From: Candidatus Symbiobacter mobilis CR
GTDB lineage: Bacteria; Pseudomonadota; Gammaproteobacteria; Burkholderiales; Burkholderiaceae_C
Direction of reading: 5' to 3'
Length of the DNA stretch: 64,000 bases
Assembly (NCBI RefSeq): GCF_000477435.1
Contig: NC_022576.1
Span: 2,790,001 to 2,854,000, forward strand
A program made the position numbers and the translations under genes. Positions 1 to 7,940 of the stretch are shown here, piece by piece. How positions within the stretch are numbered: the first letter of the stretch is position 1; each line of letters starts with the position of its first letter. The notes under the pieces were generated by a model that saw only the letters and a program-made list of their open reading frames with translations, searched no databases and was not told the DNA's origin.

Positions 1-53
1 GTTGCGATGCAGCGTTTATATAGTGCATACGTCAACAATACAGATAAAAATTT

Positions 54-284
54 ATGAAAATTTCTGAACGAATCACTATTGACCCAAAGATATGCCACGG
101 CAAGCCGTGCATTCGTGCGCTGCGTTATCCTGTGGAAACAGTATTGGAATGGCTTGCCAGCGGAATGGATATCCAACAAATATTGACTGATTACCCAGAT
201 TTGGAACAGGCTGATATTTTGGCTTGCCTGGACTTTGCTGCACGCATCACGCAAGTGCATCGCTTAGAGTATTTGCAGGCATGA
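54..284 (+). CDS. DUF433 antitoxin-like protein
   Basis: A 76-residue protein with the DUF433 pattern: an N-terminal ITIDPKICHGKPCIR motif, then a short helical part with the typical TDYPDLEQADILACLDFAA segment. DUF433 proteins are small DNA-binding, antitoxin-like proteins that usually precede a DUF5615 PIN-like toxin gene, which is the case here. The ATG starts just after an AT-rich leader. The stop codon overlaps the ATG of the next gene in an ATGA junction, so the two are translationally coupled. I infer that it neutralises the partner and autoregulates the pair. The upstream region is cut off by the window edge, so no operator can be described. Confidence 0.85.
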   Translation: MKISERITIDPKICHGKPCIRALRYPVETVLEWLASGMDIQQILTDYPDLEQADILACLDFAARITQVHRLEYLQA

Positions 285-634
285 AATTTCTGATCGATGC
301 GCAATTGCCACGGCGTTTTTGTGACTGGCTTGCGCTGGCTGGCCACGATGCTCTCCACACGCTGGATTTGCCCATGGGCAATAGAACGACCGATGCAGAA
401 ATCATCGAATTTGCTGATGGACAAGACAGGATAGTGGTAACCAAAGATGACGATTTCGTTCAATCGCATCTTGTACATGGTCAGCCCCGGCGTTTGTTAT
501 TGGTTGCTACTGGCAATATTTCTAATCGAGAGTTGGAAATATTGATGAATAAAAACCTTTTGAATATAACGACTGCATTGGATACCAGTCATTACGTCGA
601 GGTAGGGCGTGAGAAATTGGTGTGCCATGGATGA
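281..634 (+). CDS. DUF5615 PIN-like toxin
   Basis: A 117-residue protein starting MKFLIDAQLPRRF. The DAQLPRRF motif, the central AEIIEFADGQDRIVVTKDDDF segment and a hydrophobic RLLLVATGNIS strand are the hallmarks of the DUF5615 (Mut7-C/PIN-like) family. The conserved acidic residues (D6, the AEI glutamate, and the DDD cluster) correspond to the PIN metal site, so RNase activity is likely but inferred. I chose the ATG that overlaps the stop of the DUF433 gene; an upstream in-frame ATG at 224 lies inside the antitoxin gene and would add residues foreign to the family. The gene is the second member of a two-gene toxin-antitoxin operon. Confidence 0.85.
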   Translation: MKFLIDAQLPRRFCDWLALAGHDALHTLDLPMGNRTTDAEIIEFADGQDRIVVTKDDDFVQSHLVHGQPRRLLLVATGNISNRELEILMNKNLLNITTALDTSHYVEVGREKLVCHG

Positions 635-887
635 AGATCAGGCTTGGCTTCCTGGAGTCCGCCTGGCTACATCCGTGCTAGTTCTGCTGGTGTCGATCGC
701 GACTTCCGTCGCTCCCACATCACGGTGCAGGCTGTTTGGGTTCAGAACCTATTCCAGTAGGGGCTGCGCCATCGCATTGCACGCGGCGGCGGTGCTCGGA
801 ATCCTCATGTACCGTCAGTACATTCCGGTTCCTGCGCTCCGGCGCCACGCACACTGCTTCGGCTCGCCTGCCTACTGAAATTGGTTC

Positions 888-1130
888 TCAATGCAGGCCG
901 AAGCTGGGGCGTAACTGCGCCGCGCTGTGTCGTAACGCGGGAATCTCGGAAGCTTCGGCCTGGTGCAGCCAATAGTCTGCGTAGGCGGTATCGCTGTGCA
1001 GGCGGTTGGTATCGACCCACCAGCCGTGCCCTGCCATCAGCCATTTGAAGTCCACCTCGCGCAGCAATGCAGCGCATTCGTGCGTCGTGTGGAACGTTTC
1101 GGAACCCTGGGTGGCGGCAGTGGTGTTCAT
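888..1130 (-). CDS. small conserved-looking hypothetical protein
   Basis: An 80-residue frame on the minus strand starting [13 protein letters not shown] and containing [19 protein letters not shown], a Trp-rich, non-repetitive segment that does not look like a frame shadow. From memory, short proteins with a similar [12 protein letters not shown] core occur in Comamonadaceae, but I cannot name a function. It is transcribed divergently from nrdJ, so it shares the 361-bp intergenic region with the putative NrdR boxes. I see no signal peptide, transmembrane segment or metal-binding cluster. The frame is open upstream to 1277; I took the internal ATG at 1130 because the residues before it look like translated non-coding DNA. 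Confidence 0.5.
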   Translation of the reverse strand: MNTTAATQGSETFHTTHECAALLREVDFKWLMAGHGWWVDTNRLHSDTAYADYWLHQAEASEIPALRHSAAQLRPSFGLH

Positions 1131-1491
1131 GGCATGGCTCCAGGTGAAGAGGGGAGAAATTTGTCGCGATGTAGTCACTGTGTGCGTCCCCAAAAATTCC
1201 TTGATGGGGAAAAGCGGGCGAGAAACCGGCCTATTCCAGGTACTGGGATGGTGGGGATGCGCCGTGGTTCGCAGCACGCCGCTCCTACGAATACTCGGTG
1301 TTTTGCGCTATGGCGAAAGTAGCTCACTACACTACCCGTGTTCACAAAGCGCCTGTCATTCACTACATCTAGTGTTTTGCTGGGCGATGGTTCCTCGCAA
1401 GGGGGCTTTGCAGATCAACGCATTGCCCCCTGTTTTTTTTTGTGCTTTCTGCGTTTTTCGCCCTAACTTCTGCGCACTGCCGCGTACTGCC
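1131..1491. promoter_or_regulatory. intergenic region upstream of nrdJ
   Basis: This 361-bp divergent region between the small minus-strand frame and nrdJ contains no convincing gene. An open frame continues through it into nrdJ, but its translation is not protein-like. It carries the two half-related NrdR-like boxes described separately. I looked for a cobalamin riboswitch because NrdJ needs B12, but saw no recognisable B12-box core. Confidence 0.5.
1329..1375 (+). promoter_or_regulatory. putative paired NrdR boxes
   Basis: A near-perfect palindrome, CACTACATCTAGTG, lies at 1361–1374 and matches the general NrdR-box pattern (CACTA, four bases, TAGTG). A second, degraded copy sharing CACTAC and a later GTGT lies at 1330–1342. 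The two CACTAC halves are 31 bp apart, about three helical turns, which is the usual spacing of NrdR box pairs. NrdR is the zinc-ribbon/ATP-cone repressor of ribonucleotide reductase genes, and the next gene is nrdJ. The assignment rests on pattern and context only; the first box is imperfect. Confidence 0.6.
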
Positions 1492-4400
1492 ATGACCCAC
1501 GAACGCTCTGCCCTGTACCTTGACCCCCAGCCCATTAGCGCGGAAGTCCTGCTAGAAAAGTACGCCAAGGGCGATGAGCGCTGCACTGACGATGTGAGCA
1601 AGCGCGTAGCCCACGCCCTGGCGCAGGCCGAAAAGCCCGAAGAACGCTCTGTGTGGGAAGAGCGCTTTTTGTCTGTGTTACAGCAGGGCTTTTTGCCTGC
1701 GGGACGGATTCAGTCCGCAGCAGGAACCCAGCTTTCCGCCACGCTGATCAACTGCTTCGTGCAGCCTGTGGGGGATTCGATCGCGCACGTCGAAGACGGG
1801 CATCCCGGCATCTATACCGCGTTGACTGAAGCGGCGGAGACGATGCGTCGCGGCGGCGGGGTGGGGTACGACTTCTCGCGAATCCGCCCACGCGGCGGGT
1901 GGGTGGGCAGCACCCAGAGCAGCGCTTCCGGCCCGGTGAGCTATATGCGCGTGTTCGACCGGTCTTGCGAGACGGTCGAATCCGCCGGGGCGCGGCGCGG
2001 GGCGCAAATGGGGGTGCTGCGTTGCGATCACCCGGACATTGAGGAATTCATCCACGCCAAAGACAAGGGGGATTTGCAGAACTTCAATATCTCGGTCGGG
2101 GTGACCGACGACTTCATGCAGGCGGTGGAGCGCGACGAGGAATTCGCCCTGGTGCATCGCTGCGAGCCGGGTAAGGACAAGAAGCGCGCCGGGGCATATA
2201 TCGACGAAGGGCGCGGGGTATGGGTCTACAAGAAATTGCGGGCGCGCGAGCTGTGGGACCAGATCATGCGTTCGACCTACGACCACGCCGAGCCAGGCGT
2301 GTTATTCCTTGACCGCATCAACCGCGACAACAACCTTGCCTACTGCGAGACGATCACCACCACCAATCCTTGCGTCACCAGCGATGCCTGGGTGATGACT
2401 TCCCTCGGCGCGCGGCGTGTCGGCGATTTGCTGGAGCAGCCCTTTTTCGCTGTCGTCGATGGCGTTGCGTACCCCTCGACCGAGCAAGGCTTTTTCCCGA
2501 CCGGGCGCAAACCGGTGCAGGAACTGCGTACCCGCGAGGGCTATTGCCTGCGTCTGACTGCCGAACACCAGGTTCGACGGGTGCGTGCAGACCGCAGCAC
2601 CGAGTGGGTGCAGGCCGATGCCTTGCGCAGTGGCGACACCATCGCGCTGCATGACCACCGCAGGCTAGAGCATTGGGATGGGGACGGCAGCGTGGACGAA
2701 GGCTACCTGCTGGGGCTGCTGATCGGCTGGGGGGTTGCGGGGGAATCGGCCTGGGTGCAGGCGCTCGAAGCCGCAGCACCGGCAGTGCGCGATGCCGTGC
2801 CTTCTTCTTCGTGGACGCAGATGCGGGGCCTGGCGCAGCGGATGGGGATGCTCCCGGCGCTGCCCACCATCACACCCCAAGTCGAAGCCCTGTCGTCGGA
2901 CTGCTATCGAGGGCTGCTGCGTGCGCTGCTTGATGTCTGCGGTCGGGTCGATGATGCGACGGCTACGCTGGCTATTGCTCATGCAGACGAGAGCGTGCTC
3001 CAAGGGGCGCAACGCATGTTGTTGCGGATGGGCGTGGCCTCGGCGCGGGACGGCAATCGTCTGCGCATCGCGGGTAGCCACGCTGTGCATTGCGCACGGC
3101 GCGTGGGCGGCATAAACGGGCATTCCACGGCGCATCCTGCAGGGCATCCCGCAGTACAGGATGCCCGCTTCGTCGCGACCGTCGAAGCCCTCGTCGATGC
3201 TGGCGAAGAAGAGGTGTACGACGCCACGGTGCAGCAAGCCCACGCTTTCGACGCCAACGGCCTCTACGTCCACAACTGCGCAGAGCAACCCTTGCCGCCC
3301 TATGGCTGCTGTTGTCTGGGGTCGATCGACCTTACGCGTTTTATCGTCGATCCCTTCGAGCCTCATGCGCGCTTCGACGAAGCAGCTTTTGCCGACGTGG
3401 CGCGGGTAGCGGTGCGCATGTTGGACAACGTTCTCGACGTCACCGTCTGGCCCCTGACGCAACAGCAGCAGGAGGCGCGCAACAAGCGCCGCATCGGCCT
3501 GGGCTTTACCGGGCTGGGCGATGCGCTGGTGATGCTCAACCTGCGCTACGACACCCAACCAGCGCGGGACATGGCCCAGAAGATCACGATCCTGATGCGG
3601 GATACGGCCTATGCAGCGTCCGTGGATTTGGCGCAAGAGCGCGGTGCCTTTCCGCTGTTCGACGCGCAAGCCTATTTGGGTGGCGAAGGCTTTGCGGCGC
3701 GTCTGCCGCAAAAGCTGCGTACCCGCATCCGCAAGGAGGGCCTGCGCAATTCGCATCTGCTCTCGATCGCGCCGACGGGGACGATCAGCCTGGCCTTTGC
3801 GGACAACGCCAGCAATGGCATCGAACCCGCTTTCAGTTGGACGTATTCGCGCAAGAAGCGCATGCCCGACGGCAGCTTCAAGGAATACGCGGTCGAAGAC
3901 CACGCTTGGCGGCTGTACCGGCATCTGCGTGGCAAGGACGCAGCGCTCAGCGCAGCTTTTGTCACTGCGCTGGAGATGAGCGCACAGGCGCACATGGAGA
4001 TGGTCGCTGCCGTGGCGCCCTACATCGATACCGCCATTTCCAAAACCGTCAACGTCCCCGCAGACTACCCCTACGAGGACTTTCAAGATCTATATAGCCG
4101 CGCATGGAAGGCGGGGCTGAAGGGGCTGTCCACGTACCGCCCCAATGCCGTGCTGGGGTCGGTGCTCAGCGTCGAATCCTCTGCGGCAGCGGCAGCGCCG
4201 ATGCAGATCGACGCAACGAACCATCGCCTGGCGCTGGAGCGATTGCCCAAGCCGGTGCTGCAATCCCTACGCTGGCCGGGAAGACCCGAATTGCCTGGGG
4301 GCAACCCCGCATGGACTTTCATGGTCCACCATCCCTTTGGCGACTTTGCGCTATTCATTGGCGAACTGGCCAGCGAGGAAGGCGCCCCGGCGCAGCCTTT

Positions 4401-5289
4401 CGAGGTCTGGGTCAACGGTGCAGAGCAGCCGCGTGGGCTGGGCGCGCTGGCCAAAACCTTGTCGATGGATCTGCGCGCCAATGACCCCGCGTGGCTCCAG
4501 CTCAAGCTTGATGCACTCGCCACCGTCAGCGAGGAGCACGCCTTCGAAATGCCCTTCCCGCCCTATGGCGAAAAGCGCCTGTTCCCCGGCGTGGTTGCGG
4601 CGACGGCTGCGGTGATTCGCTGGCGTTGCGAGCAACTGGCCGCGCAGGCCCAAAAGATCGATAGCGCAGCGGCCAAACCGGTGGGTACCCCGGTGCTCGA
4701 CGCGATGTTCAGCCGGGGCGAACCCAAAACCGGCCCCTCCGGCACCCTGGCCTGGGCGGTGGACGTCCACAACCCGGCGACGGGCGAGGAATTCACCCTC
4801 ACGCTCAAGGAGATCAACCTGCCCGGGCACGATGGCGGGGTGGTCACCCGCCCCTGCGCTGTGGGCTTCAGTGGGAACTATCCCCGCGCCCTCGACGGGC
4901 TGGCACGGCTGCTGTCGCTAGACATGCGCGTTATCGACCCGGCGTGGATCGGCATGAAGCTGCGCAAGCTGCTCAACTACGCCGAACCGTTGGGGCATTT
5001 CATGGCTTTCGTCCCCGGCCTGCCCCCCGGGGAGCGCCGCCAGCAAACCTGGCCTTCGACCGTGGCCTACATCGCACGGTTGATCATCCACCGCTACGCC
5101 ATGCTCGGCATCTTGAACCAGGAAGGCTACCCCCTGCGGGACATGGGCGTGCTCGATACCCCCGACGAACCCGATGCCCCCCACACCATGCCGGGCAAGC
5201 GCTGCAGCGAGTGTGGCAATTTCACTGTCATCCACAAGGATGGTTGCGACTTCTGCACTGCTTGTGGGGATGTGGGGCAGTGTGGGTGA
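1492..5289 (+). CDS. nrdJ: adenosylcobalamin-dependent ribonucleoside-diphosphate reductase with intein
   Basis: Class II ribonucleotide reductase, which reduces ribonucleotides to deoxyribonucleotides with an adenosylcobalamin radical. The precursor has 1,265 residues, of which about 963 remain without the intein. Seen in order: the N-terminal reductase part with [12 protein letters not shown] and [12 protein letters not shown]; the barrel with [10 protein letters not shown]; the catalytic N-P-C-A-E motif; the phosphate-binding [12 protein letters not shown] loop; two TSCPD-type repeats (about residues 945–1035 and 1080–1175); and a C-terminal zinc ribbon with CSECGNF and CTACGD. This long architecture is typical of Burkholderiales NrdJ. 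The ATG at 1492 was chosen because family homology begins at [11 protein letters not shown]. An intein interrupts the gene at residue 294. Putative NrdR boxes lie upstream. No nrdA/B genes are visible in this window. Confidence 0.95.
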   Translation: MTHERSALYLDPQPISAEVLLEKYAKGDERCTDDVSKRVAHALAQAEKPEERSVWEERFLSVLQQGFLPAGRIQSAAGTQLSATLINCFVQPVGDSIAHVEDGHPGIYTALTEAAETMRRGGGVGYDFSRIRPRGGWVGSTQSSASGPVSYMRVFDRSCETVESAGARRGAQMGVLRCDHPDIEEFIHAKDKGDLQNFNISVGVTDDFMQAVERDEEFALVHRCEPGKDKKRAGAYIDEGRGVWVYKKLRARELWDQIMRSTYDHAEPGVLFLDRINRDNNLAYCETITTTNPCVTSDAWVMTSLGARRVGDLLEQPFFAVVDGVAYPSTEQGFFPTGRKPVQELRTREGYCLRLTAEHQVRRVRADRSTEWVQADALRSGDTIALHDHRRLEHWDGDGSVDEGYLLGLLIGWGVAGESAWVQALEAAAPAVRDAVPSSSWTQMRGLAQRMGMLPALPTITPQVEALSSDCYRGLLRALLDVCGRVDDATATLAIAHADESVLQGAQRMLLRMGVASARDGNRLRIAGSHAVHCARRVGGINGHSTAHPAGHPAVQDARFVATVEALVDAGEEEVYDATVQQAHAFDANGLYVHNCAEQPLPPYGCCCLGSIDLTRFIVDPFEPHARFDEAAFADVARVAVRMLDNVLDVTVWPLTQQQQEARNKRRIGLGFTGLGDALVMLNLRYDTQPARDMAQKITILMRDTAYAASVDLAQERGAFPLFDAQAYLGGEGFAARLPQKLRTRIRKEGLRNSHLLSIAPTGTISLAFADNASNGIEPAFSWTYSRKKRMPDGSFKEYAVEDHAWRLYRHLRGKDAALSAAFVTALEMSAQAHMEMVAAVAPYIDTAISKTVNVPADYPYEDFQDLYSRAWKAGLKGLSTYRPNAVLGSVLSVESSAAAAAPMQIDATNHRLALERLPKPVLQSLRWPGRPELPGGNPAWTFMVHHPFGDFALFIGELASEEGAPAQPFEVWVNGAEQPRGLGALAKTLSMDLRANDPAWLQLKLDALATVSEEHAFEMPFPPYGEKRLFPGVVAATAAVIRWRCEQLAAQAQKIDSAAAKPVGTPVLDAMFSRGEPKTGPSGTLAWAVDVHNPATGEEFTLTLKEINLPGHDGGVVTRPCAVGFSGNYPRALDGLARLLSLDMRVIDPAWIGMKLRKLLNYAEPLGHFMAFVPGLPPGERRQQTWPSTVAYIARLIIHRYAMLGILNQEGYPLRDMGVLDTPDEPDAPHTMPGKRCSECGNFTVIHKDGCDFCTACGDVGQCG
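2371..3276 (+). other. in-frame intein inside NrdJ
   Basis: A 302-residue insertion (precursor residues 294–595) divides the universally contiguous motif [12 protein letters not shown]. It begins with Cys ([16 protein letters not shown], splicing block A), has a block B TxxH in [12 protein letters not shown], and ends with [16 protein letters not shown] followed by LYVHN (blocks F and G with the penultimate His and terminal Asn). The next residue is Cys, as required for splicing. The middle contains [11 protein letters not shown] and [12 protein letters not shown], which look like two LAGLIDADG helices in which the catalytic Asp positions are replaced. I infer a splicing-competent intein with a degenerate homing endonuclease. 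Confidence 0.92.
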
Positions 5290-5400
5290 GTGGGGCAAAA
5301 AGGGCCACTGTGGACCCGCACGGTGGGTGGTGAGGGGGCTGGGAGTGAGAAACTCCTGGCGACCCGATGAGGTTTCGTTGTTCGGCGAGCGGTGCTAGTA

Positions 5401-5428
5401 TGTGTACCACTGATTGTTGGAGTACACA
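5401..5428 (+). promoter_or_regulatory. putative VapBC operator
   Basis: A perfect 7-bp inverted repeat, TGTGTAC (5401–5407) and GTACACA (5422–5428), separated by 14 bp, lies directly before the vapB start codon. Such palindromes are the usual binding sites for the VapB or VapBC complex, which autorepresses the operon. The assignment is from position and symmetry only. Confidence 0.55.
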
Positions 5429-5430
5429 AC

Positions 5431-5625
5431 ATGCGAACGAACATCGAGATCGACGACAAGCTCATGATGGATGCTTTGAAGGCAACCGGCGCCAAGACGA
5501 AACGGGAGGCGGTCGAGCTTGGCTTGAAAACCTTGGTACGGCTTCGGGCGCAAGAAAAGGCTCGGGAACTCAAGGGCAGGATTACCTGGGAAGGTGATCT
5601 GAACACCATGAGGACTGACCGGTGA
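5431..5625 (+). CDS. vapB: VapB-type antitoxin
   Basis: A 64-residue protein starting MRTNIEIDDKLMMDALKATG, a ribbon-helix-helix N-terminus of the DUF2191/VapB type, followed by the RLRAQEKARELKGRITWEGD tail that normally wraps the toxin. It binds operator DNA as a dimer and blocks the VapC active site. The ATG at 5431 was chosen because the fold begins there; upstream in-frame codons cover the palindromic operator. The stop codon overlaps the GTG start of vapC by two bases, so the pair is coupled. Confidence 0.88.
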   Translation: MRTNIEIDDKLMMDALKATGAKTKREAVELGLKTLVRLRAQEKARELKGRITWEGDLNTMRTDR

Positions 5626-6023
5626 TCTTGGTTGATTCCAGCGTGTGGATCGACTACTTCCGGTCTGCGGACACGCCCCAGGTTGCGCTGCTCGATTCGC
5701 TCTTTGGGCGCAGCCCGATTGCCGTGGGTGACTTGATTGCTGCTGAGGTTCTGCAAGGCATCCGAGACGACCGGGAATACAAGCTGGTGAAGAAGACCCT
5801 GGAAGCGTTTGACCACATTGATCTGGCTGGGTATGCGCTTGCGGTCAGAGCGTCTGAAAACTATCGGGCGCTGCGAGCCAAAGGAGTCACCATTCGGAAG
5901 ACCATCGACACGCTCATTGCGACCCGATGCATTGAGGACGACTTGACCTTGCTTCATGCGGACAGGGACTTCCATCCGTTCACTGAATACCTCGGGCTCA
6001 AAGTCGCGTACTCCGAAACCTAA
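5622..6023 (+). CDS. vapC: VapC-type PIN-domain ribonuclease toxin
   Basis: A 133-residue PIN-domain protein. It begins with ILVDSSVWIDYFR (first metal-binding Asp and the SxW motif). It continues with AAEVLQGIRDD (conserved Glu), RKTIDTLIATRCIEDD (third acidic residue) and LLHADRDFHPF (fourth). VapC toxins are Mg-dependent RNases, often cutting initiator tRNA or 23S rRNA; the target here is unknown. The start is GTG overlapping the vapB stop. All four acidic positions are present, so the toxin is probably active. The next 800 bp hold only repeats and gene remnants. Confidence 0.9.
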   Translation: MILVDSSVWIDYFRSADTPQVALLDSLFGRSPIAVGDLIAAEVLQGIRDDREYKLVKKTLEAFDHIDLAGYALAVRASENYRALRAKGVTIRKTIDTLIATRCIEDDLTLLHADRDFHPFTEYLGLKVAYSET

Positions 6024-6168
6024 AGATATCTGCGCATAGTGATTCGTACAGCGGGCATCGGTAGCTCCTTGCAAAAAGCTCGAAGCTACCTGGCCCGTAG
6101 GTTTCGTTATGCGCAACACCGCTCCGATGGCGTATACCGCCGTGCCGACTTCCATGACCGCTCGTATC

Positions 6169-6279
6169 GGTCACGTTCACCGGAATCAGCGGTCACGTTG
6201 CCGGAATCCACCCGGTCACCTTCGCCGGAATCGCCGGTCACGTTGCCGGAATCAGCGGTCACGTTGGACCGGAATACTC
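6169..6279. repeat. five imperfect 21–23-bp tandem repeats
   Basis: Five units, each starting GGTCACGTT or GGTCACCTT and continuing into CCGGAAT, begin at 6169, 6191, 6214, 6236 and 6257. The array lies exactly where homology of the adjacent hsdR remnant ends. Similar GGTCACGTT/CCGGAAT multiples are, from memory, found at the ends of some IS21-family elements, so this may be the end of a lost insertion sequence. It is not a CRISPR: the units abut, without spacers. Confidence 0.75.
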
Positions 6280-6432
6280 AGCCAGCAGTCGCTCACGCAA
6301 GATCACCTGCCGGTAGTCGGCCCGTTCCGGGTTCGCACCGTCAGGGGCAATGTCCGGCCCATGCACAAACTGCCAGCCGGTTTCCTGAAACCAGACGATG
6401 CACAGGTCTTCGAGTTGTTGTTCGTTTAGCAT
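6259..6432 (-). pseudogene. 5' remnant of a type I restriction hsdR gene (copy 1)
   Basis: On the minus strand an ATG at 6432 opens a 57-codon frame beginning MLNEQQLEDLCIVWFQETGW and continuing through HGPDIAPDGANPERADYRQV. This is the N-terminus of a type I restriction R subunit of the HsdR class that starts with MLNEQQLE. Homology stops after LRERLL, and the frame then runs into the tandem repeat array and ends. Only about 50 of roughly 1,000 codons remain. A second copy of the same fragment lies at 9680–9844, at roughly 85% visible identity, so the segment was duplicated. Confidence 0.8.
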
Positions 6433-6560
6433 GGCTGAAGCCTTACTCCCCCAAGGCTAGCTGGCTACCTATCCGGTTAGCGATGAAATAAGGAATCATT
6501 TATGTATCAATGGGTTGTATGCATTCCGCCCGCGACTTCCCATTGGCAATGAAATGACGG

Positions 6561-6755
6561 TTACGCCCATGCCGGGATATACCGGGCATACCGGCGCGAG
6601 TCGGGTGCATTGGGGTCGCCCTTCACCAAGCCCTGCTCCATCGTGGCCGTGATGATCTGAGAAACGGTGTTGCTGCTGCCCTCAGGCAAGCCGAAGCGCC
6701 CGCGCAAAGACAGATTGGTCATCTGCCTGCGCAGCACATATTGCAGTACGCAATG
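6561..6755 (-). pseudogene. C-terminal remnant of a COG2865-type (AlbA_2) ATP-binding protein
   Basis: On the minus strand about 62 codons can be read ending with RRYARYIPAWA and a TAA stop. They contain NLSLRGRFGLPEGSSNTV and a VSQIITATMEQG segment. This resembles the C-terminal winged-helix tail of AlbA_2/COG2865 putative transcription regulators, which often sit between hsdM and hsdR in type I loci. There is no upstream start codon or N-terminal domain, so it is the 3' scrap of a deleted gene. The assignment is from motif memory and is moderately confident. Confidence 0.55.
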
Positions 6756-6769
6756 CTGGTAGCAGGCCC

Positions 6770-6866
6770 GTACCCCAAGCTCGCCAGATTCTTCCTGATC
6801 TCCCCCTCCAATTTGGCGCTCTCCGCAAACTGATCTACCAACTGCGCCATCAGCCTCATCATCTTG
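6770..6866 (-). pseudogene. duplicated 3' scrap of hsdM
   Basis: This stretch repeats, at high identity, the last codons of the hsdM gene at about 7940–8037. On the minus strand it reads MAQLVDQFAESAKLEGE then IRKNLASLGYG, against the same peptide ending GLGYSL in the real gene. It lies directly downstream of the DUF1016 gene. That gene therefore appears to have been inserted at, or to have duplicated, the 3' end of hsdM. Confidence 0.75.
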
Positions 6867-7940
6867 CTACGCATCGCTTTCCCCCAGATCAGCCCCCAAC
6901 TCTGCCTCCAGCGCCTCGATGCTCGGCAACTTGTCGCGCAGGGCTTCGGGCAGGGTGTGCGACAGGGTGTAGGTGGCCAGGCCCAGTGGTTTGTGCATAT
7001 CTGAGAGCGCGTATTCCGCCACCAGCCGGTCTTTGCTTTTGCACAGCAACAGGCCGATGGTGGGCGCGTCGCCTTCGCCGCGCAGTTGTTCGTCCACGGC
7101 CTTCAGGTAGAAATTGAGCTTGCCGACAAACTCGGGCTCAAAGTCCACGGTTTTGAGTTCCACCACCATGTAGCAATGCAGGCGGGCGTGGTAGAAAAGG
7201 AGGTCTAGAAAGAACTCACGCTCGCCCACTTGCAGCGGCACCTGCCGGCCCATGTAGGCAAAGCCTGCGCCCAGTTCTAGCAGAAACTGGGTGATATGGT
7301 CGATCAGCGCCCGCTCCATTTCGCGTTCGTTGTGCTCGGGCGTGAGCGACAGGAAATCAAAGATATACGGGTCTTTGAGTACCTGAACAGCCAGATCGGA
7401 CTGGGGCGCGGGCAGGGTTTGCGCGAAGTTAGTCAGGGCTTTGCCATCACGCTGCCGTAGGCCGCTTTCGATCTGATGGGTGAGTACGGCGCGGCTCCAG
7501 CCGTGGGCTTGGGTTTGCTGCACGTAATAGAGGGCTTCGGTGTGGCTGTGGCACTTGCTGATGCGGACCACGTTGTGCCACCAAGGGATGACCAACAATT
7601 GCGAAGCAGGCTGCTTCGCAATTGCGGTGTCTTGACTCCAGAAGGCATACCAGCGGCGGATCTGCTCCAGATTGCGCTTTGAGAATCCTTTTACGTCAGG
7701 GAATTCCTGCATCAAGTCTTGGCAGAGCTTTGCCAAAAAACCGCTGCCCCAGGCTTGTGTCGCTTGCTTGCTGACGATGTCGGCGCCCAGTTCCCAGTAA
7801 AACTGGAGCAACTCGGCGTTTACAGCGATAGCCGCTTTGAGCTGAATTTGCCGGAAGCGGGTTTTGAGGTCGCCCAACCACTGGCGGTAGTCAGCGGGGG
7901 CGAATGGTTTATCGACAATGGCCATAGATTCGTCATTCAT
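6867..7940 (-). CDS. DUF1016/YhcG-type PDDEXK nuclease
   Basis: A 357-residue protein of the YhcG/DUF1016 family. The N-terminal half (about residues 15–190) is helical, with LQFYWELGADIVSKQ and GFSKRNLEQIRRWYAFW. The C-terminal half holds the PD-(D/E)XK core, with FFLDLLFYHARLHCYMVVEL followed by KT: Asp, then E-x-K. Members are predicted nucleases, often beside type I restriction genes. The start codon overlaps the hsdM stop (ATGA), so the two are cotranslated and this gene sits where hsdS would be expected. A second start, MAIVDKPF, lies five codons in. Catalytic residues are intact. The function is inferred, not known. Confidence 0.88.
   Translation of the reverse strand: MNDESMAIVDKPFAPADYRQWLGDLKTRFRQIQLKAAIAVNAELLQFYWELGADIVSKQATQAWGSGFLAKLCQDLMQEFPDVKGFSKRNLEQIRRWYAFWSQDTAIAKQPASQLLVIPWWHNVVRISKCHSHTEALYYVQQTQAHGWSRAVLTHQIESGLRQRDGKALTNFAQTLPAPQSDLAVQVLKDPYIFDFLSLTPEHNEREMERALIDHITQFLLELGAGFAYMGRQVPLQVGEREFFLDLLFYHARLHCYMVVELKTVDFEPEFVGKLNFYLKAVDEQLRGEGDAPTIGLLLCKSKDRLVAEYALSDMHKPLGLATYTLSHTLPEALRDKLPSIEALEAELGADLGESDA

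Noticed and set aside
609..878. Open frame after the DUF5615 toxin
   Set aside because: The translation is low in protein character, overlaps the toxin end and has no plausible ribosome site.
1131..1491. Cobalamin riboswitch upstream of B12-dependent nrdJ
   Set aside because: No B12-box core or surrounding stems could be found; a NrdR operator explains the palindrome better.
2665..4086. Long open frame (473 codons) on the minus strand opposite nrdJ
   Set aside because: It is the antisense shadow of a GC-rich gene whose own frame has clear family motifs; the translation has no recognisable domain.
6169..6279. CRISPR-like short repeats
   Set aside because: The units abut directly, vary in length and have no unique spacers or cas genes.
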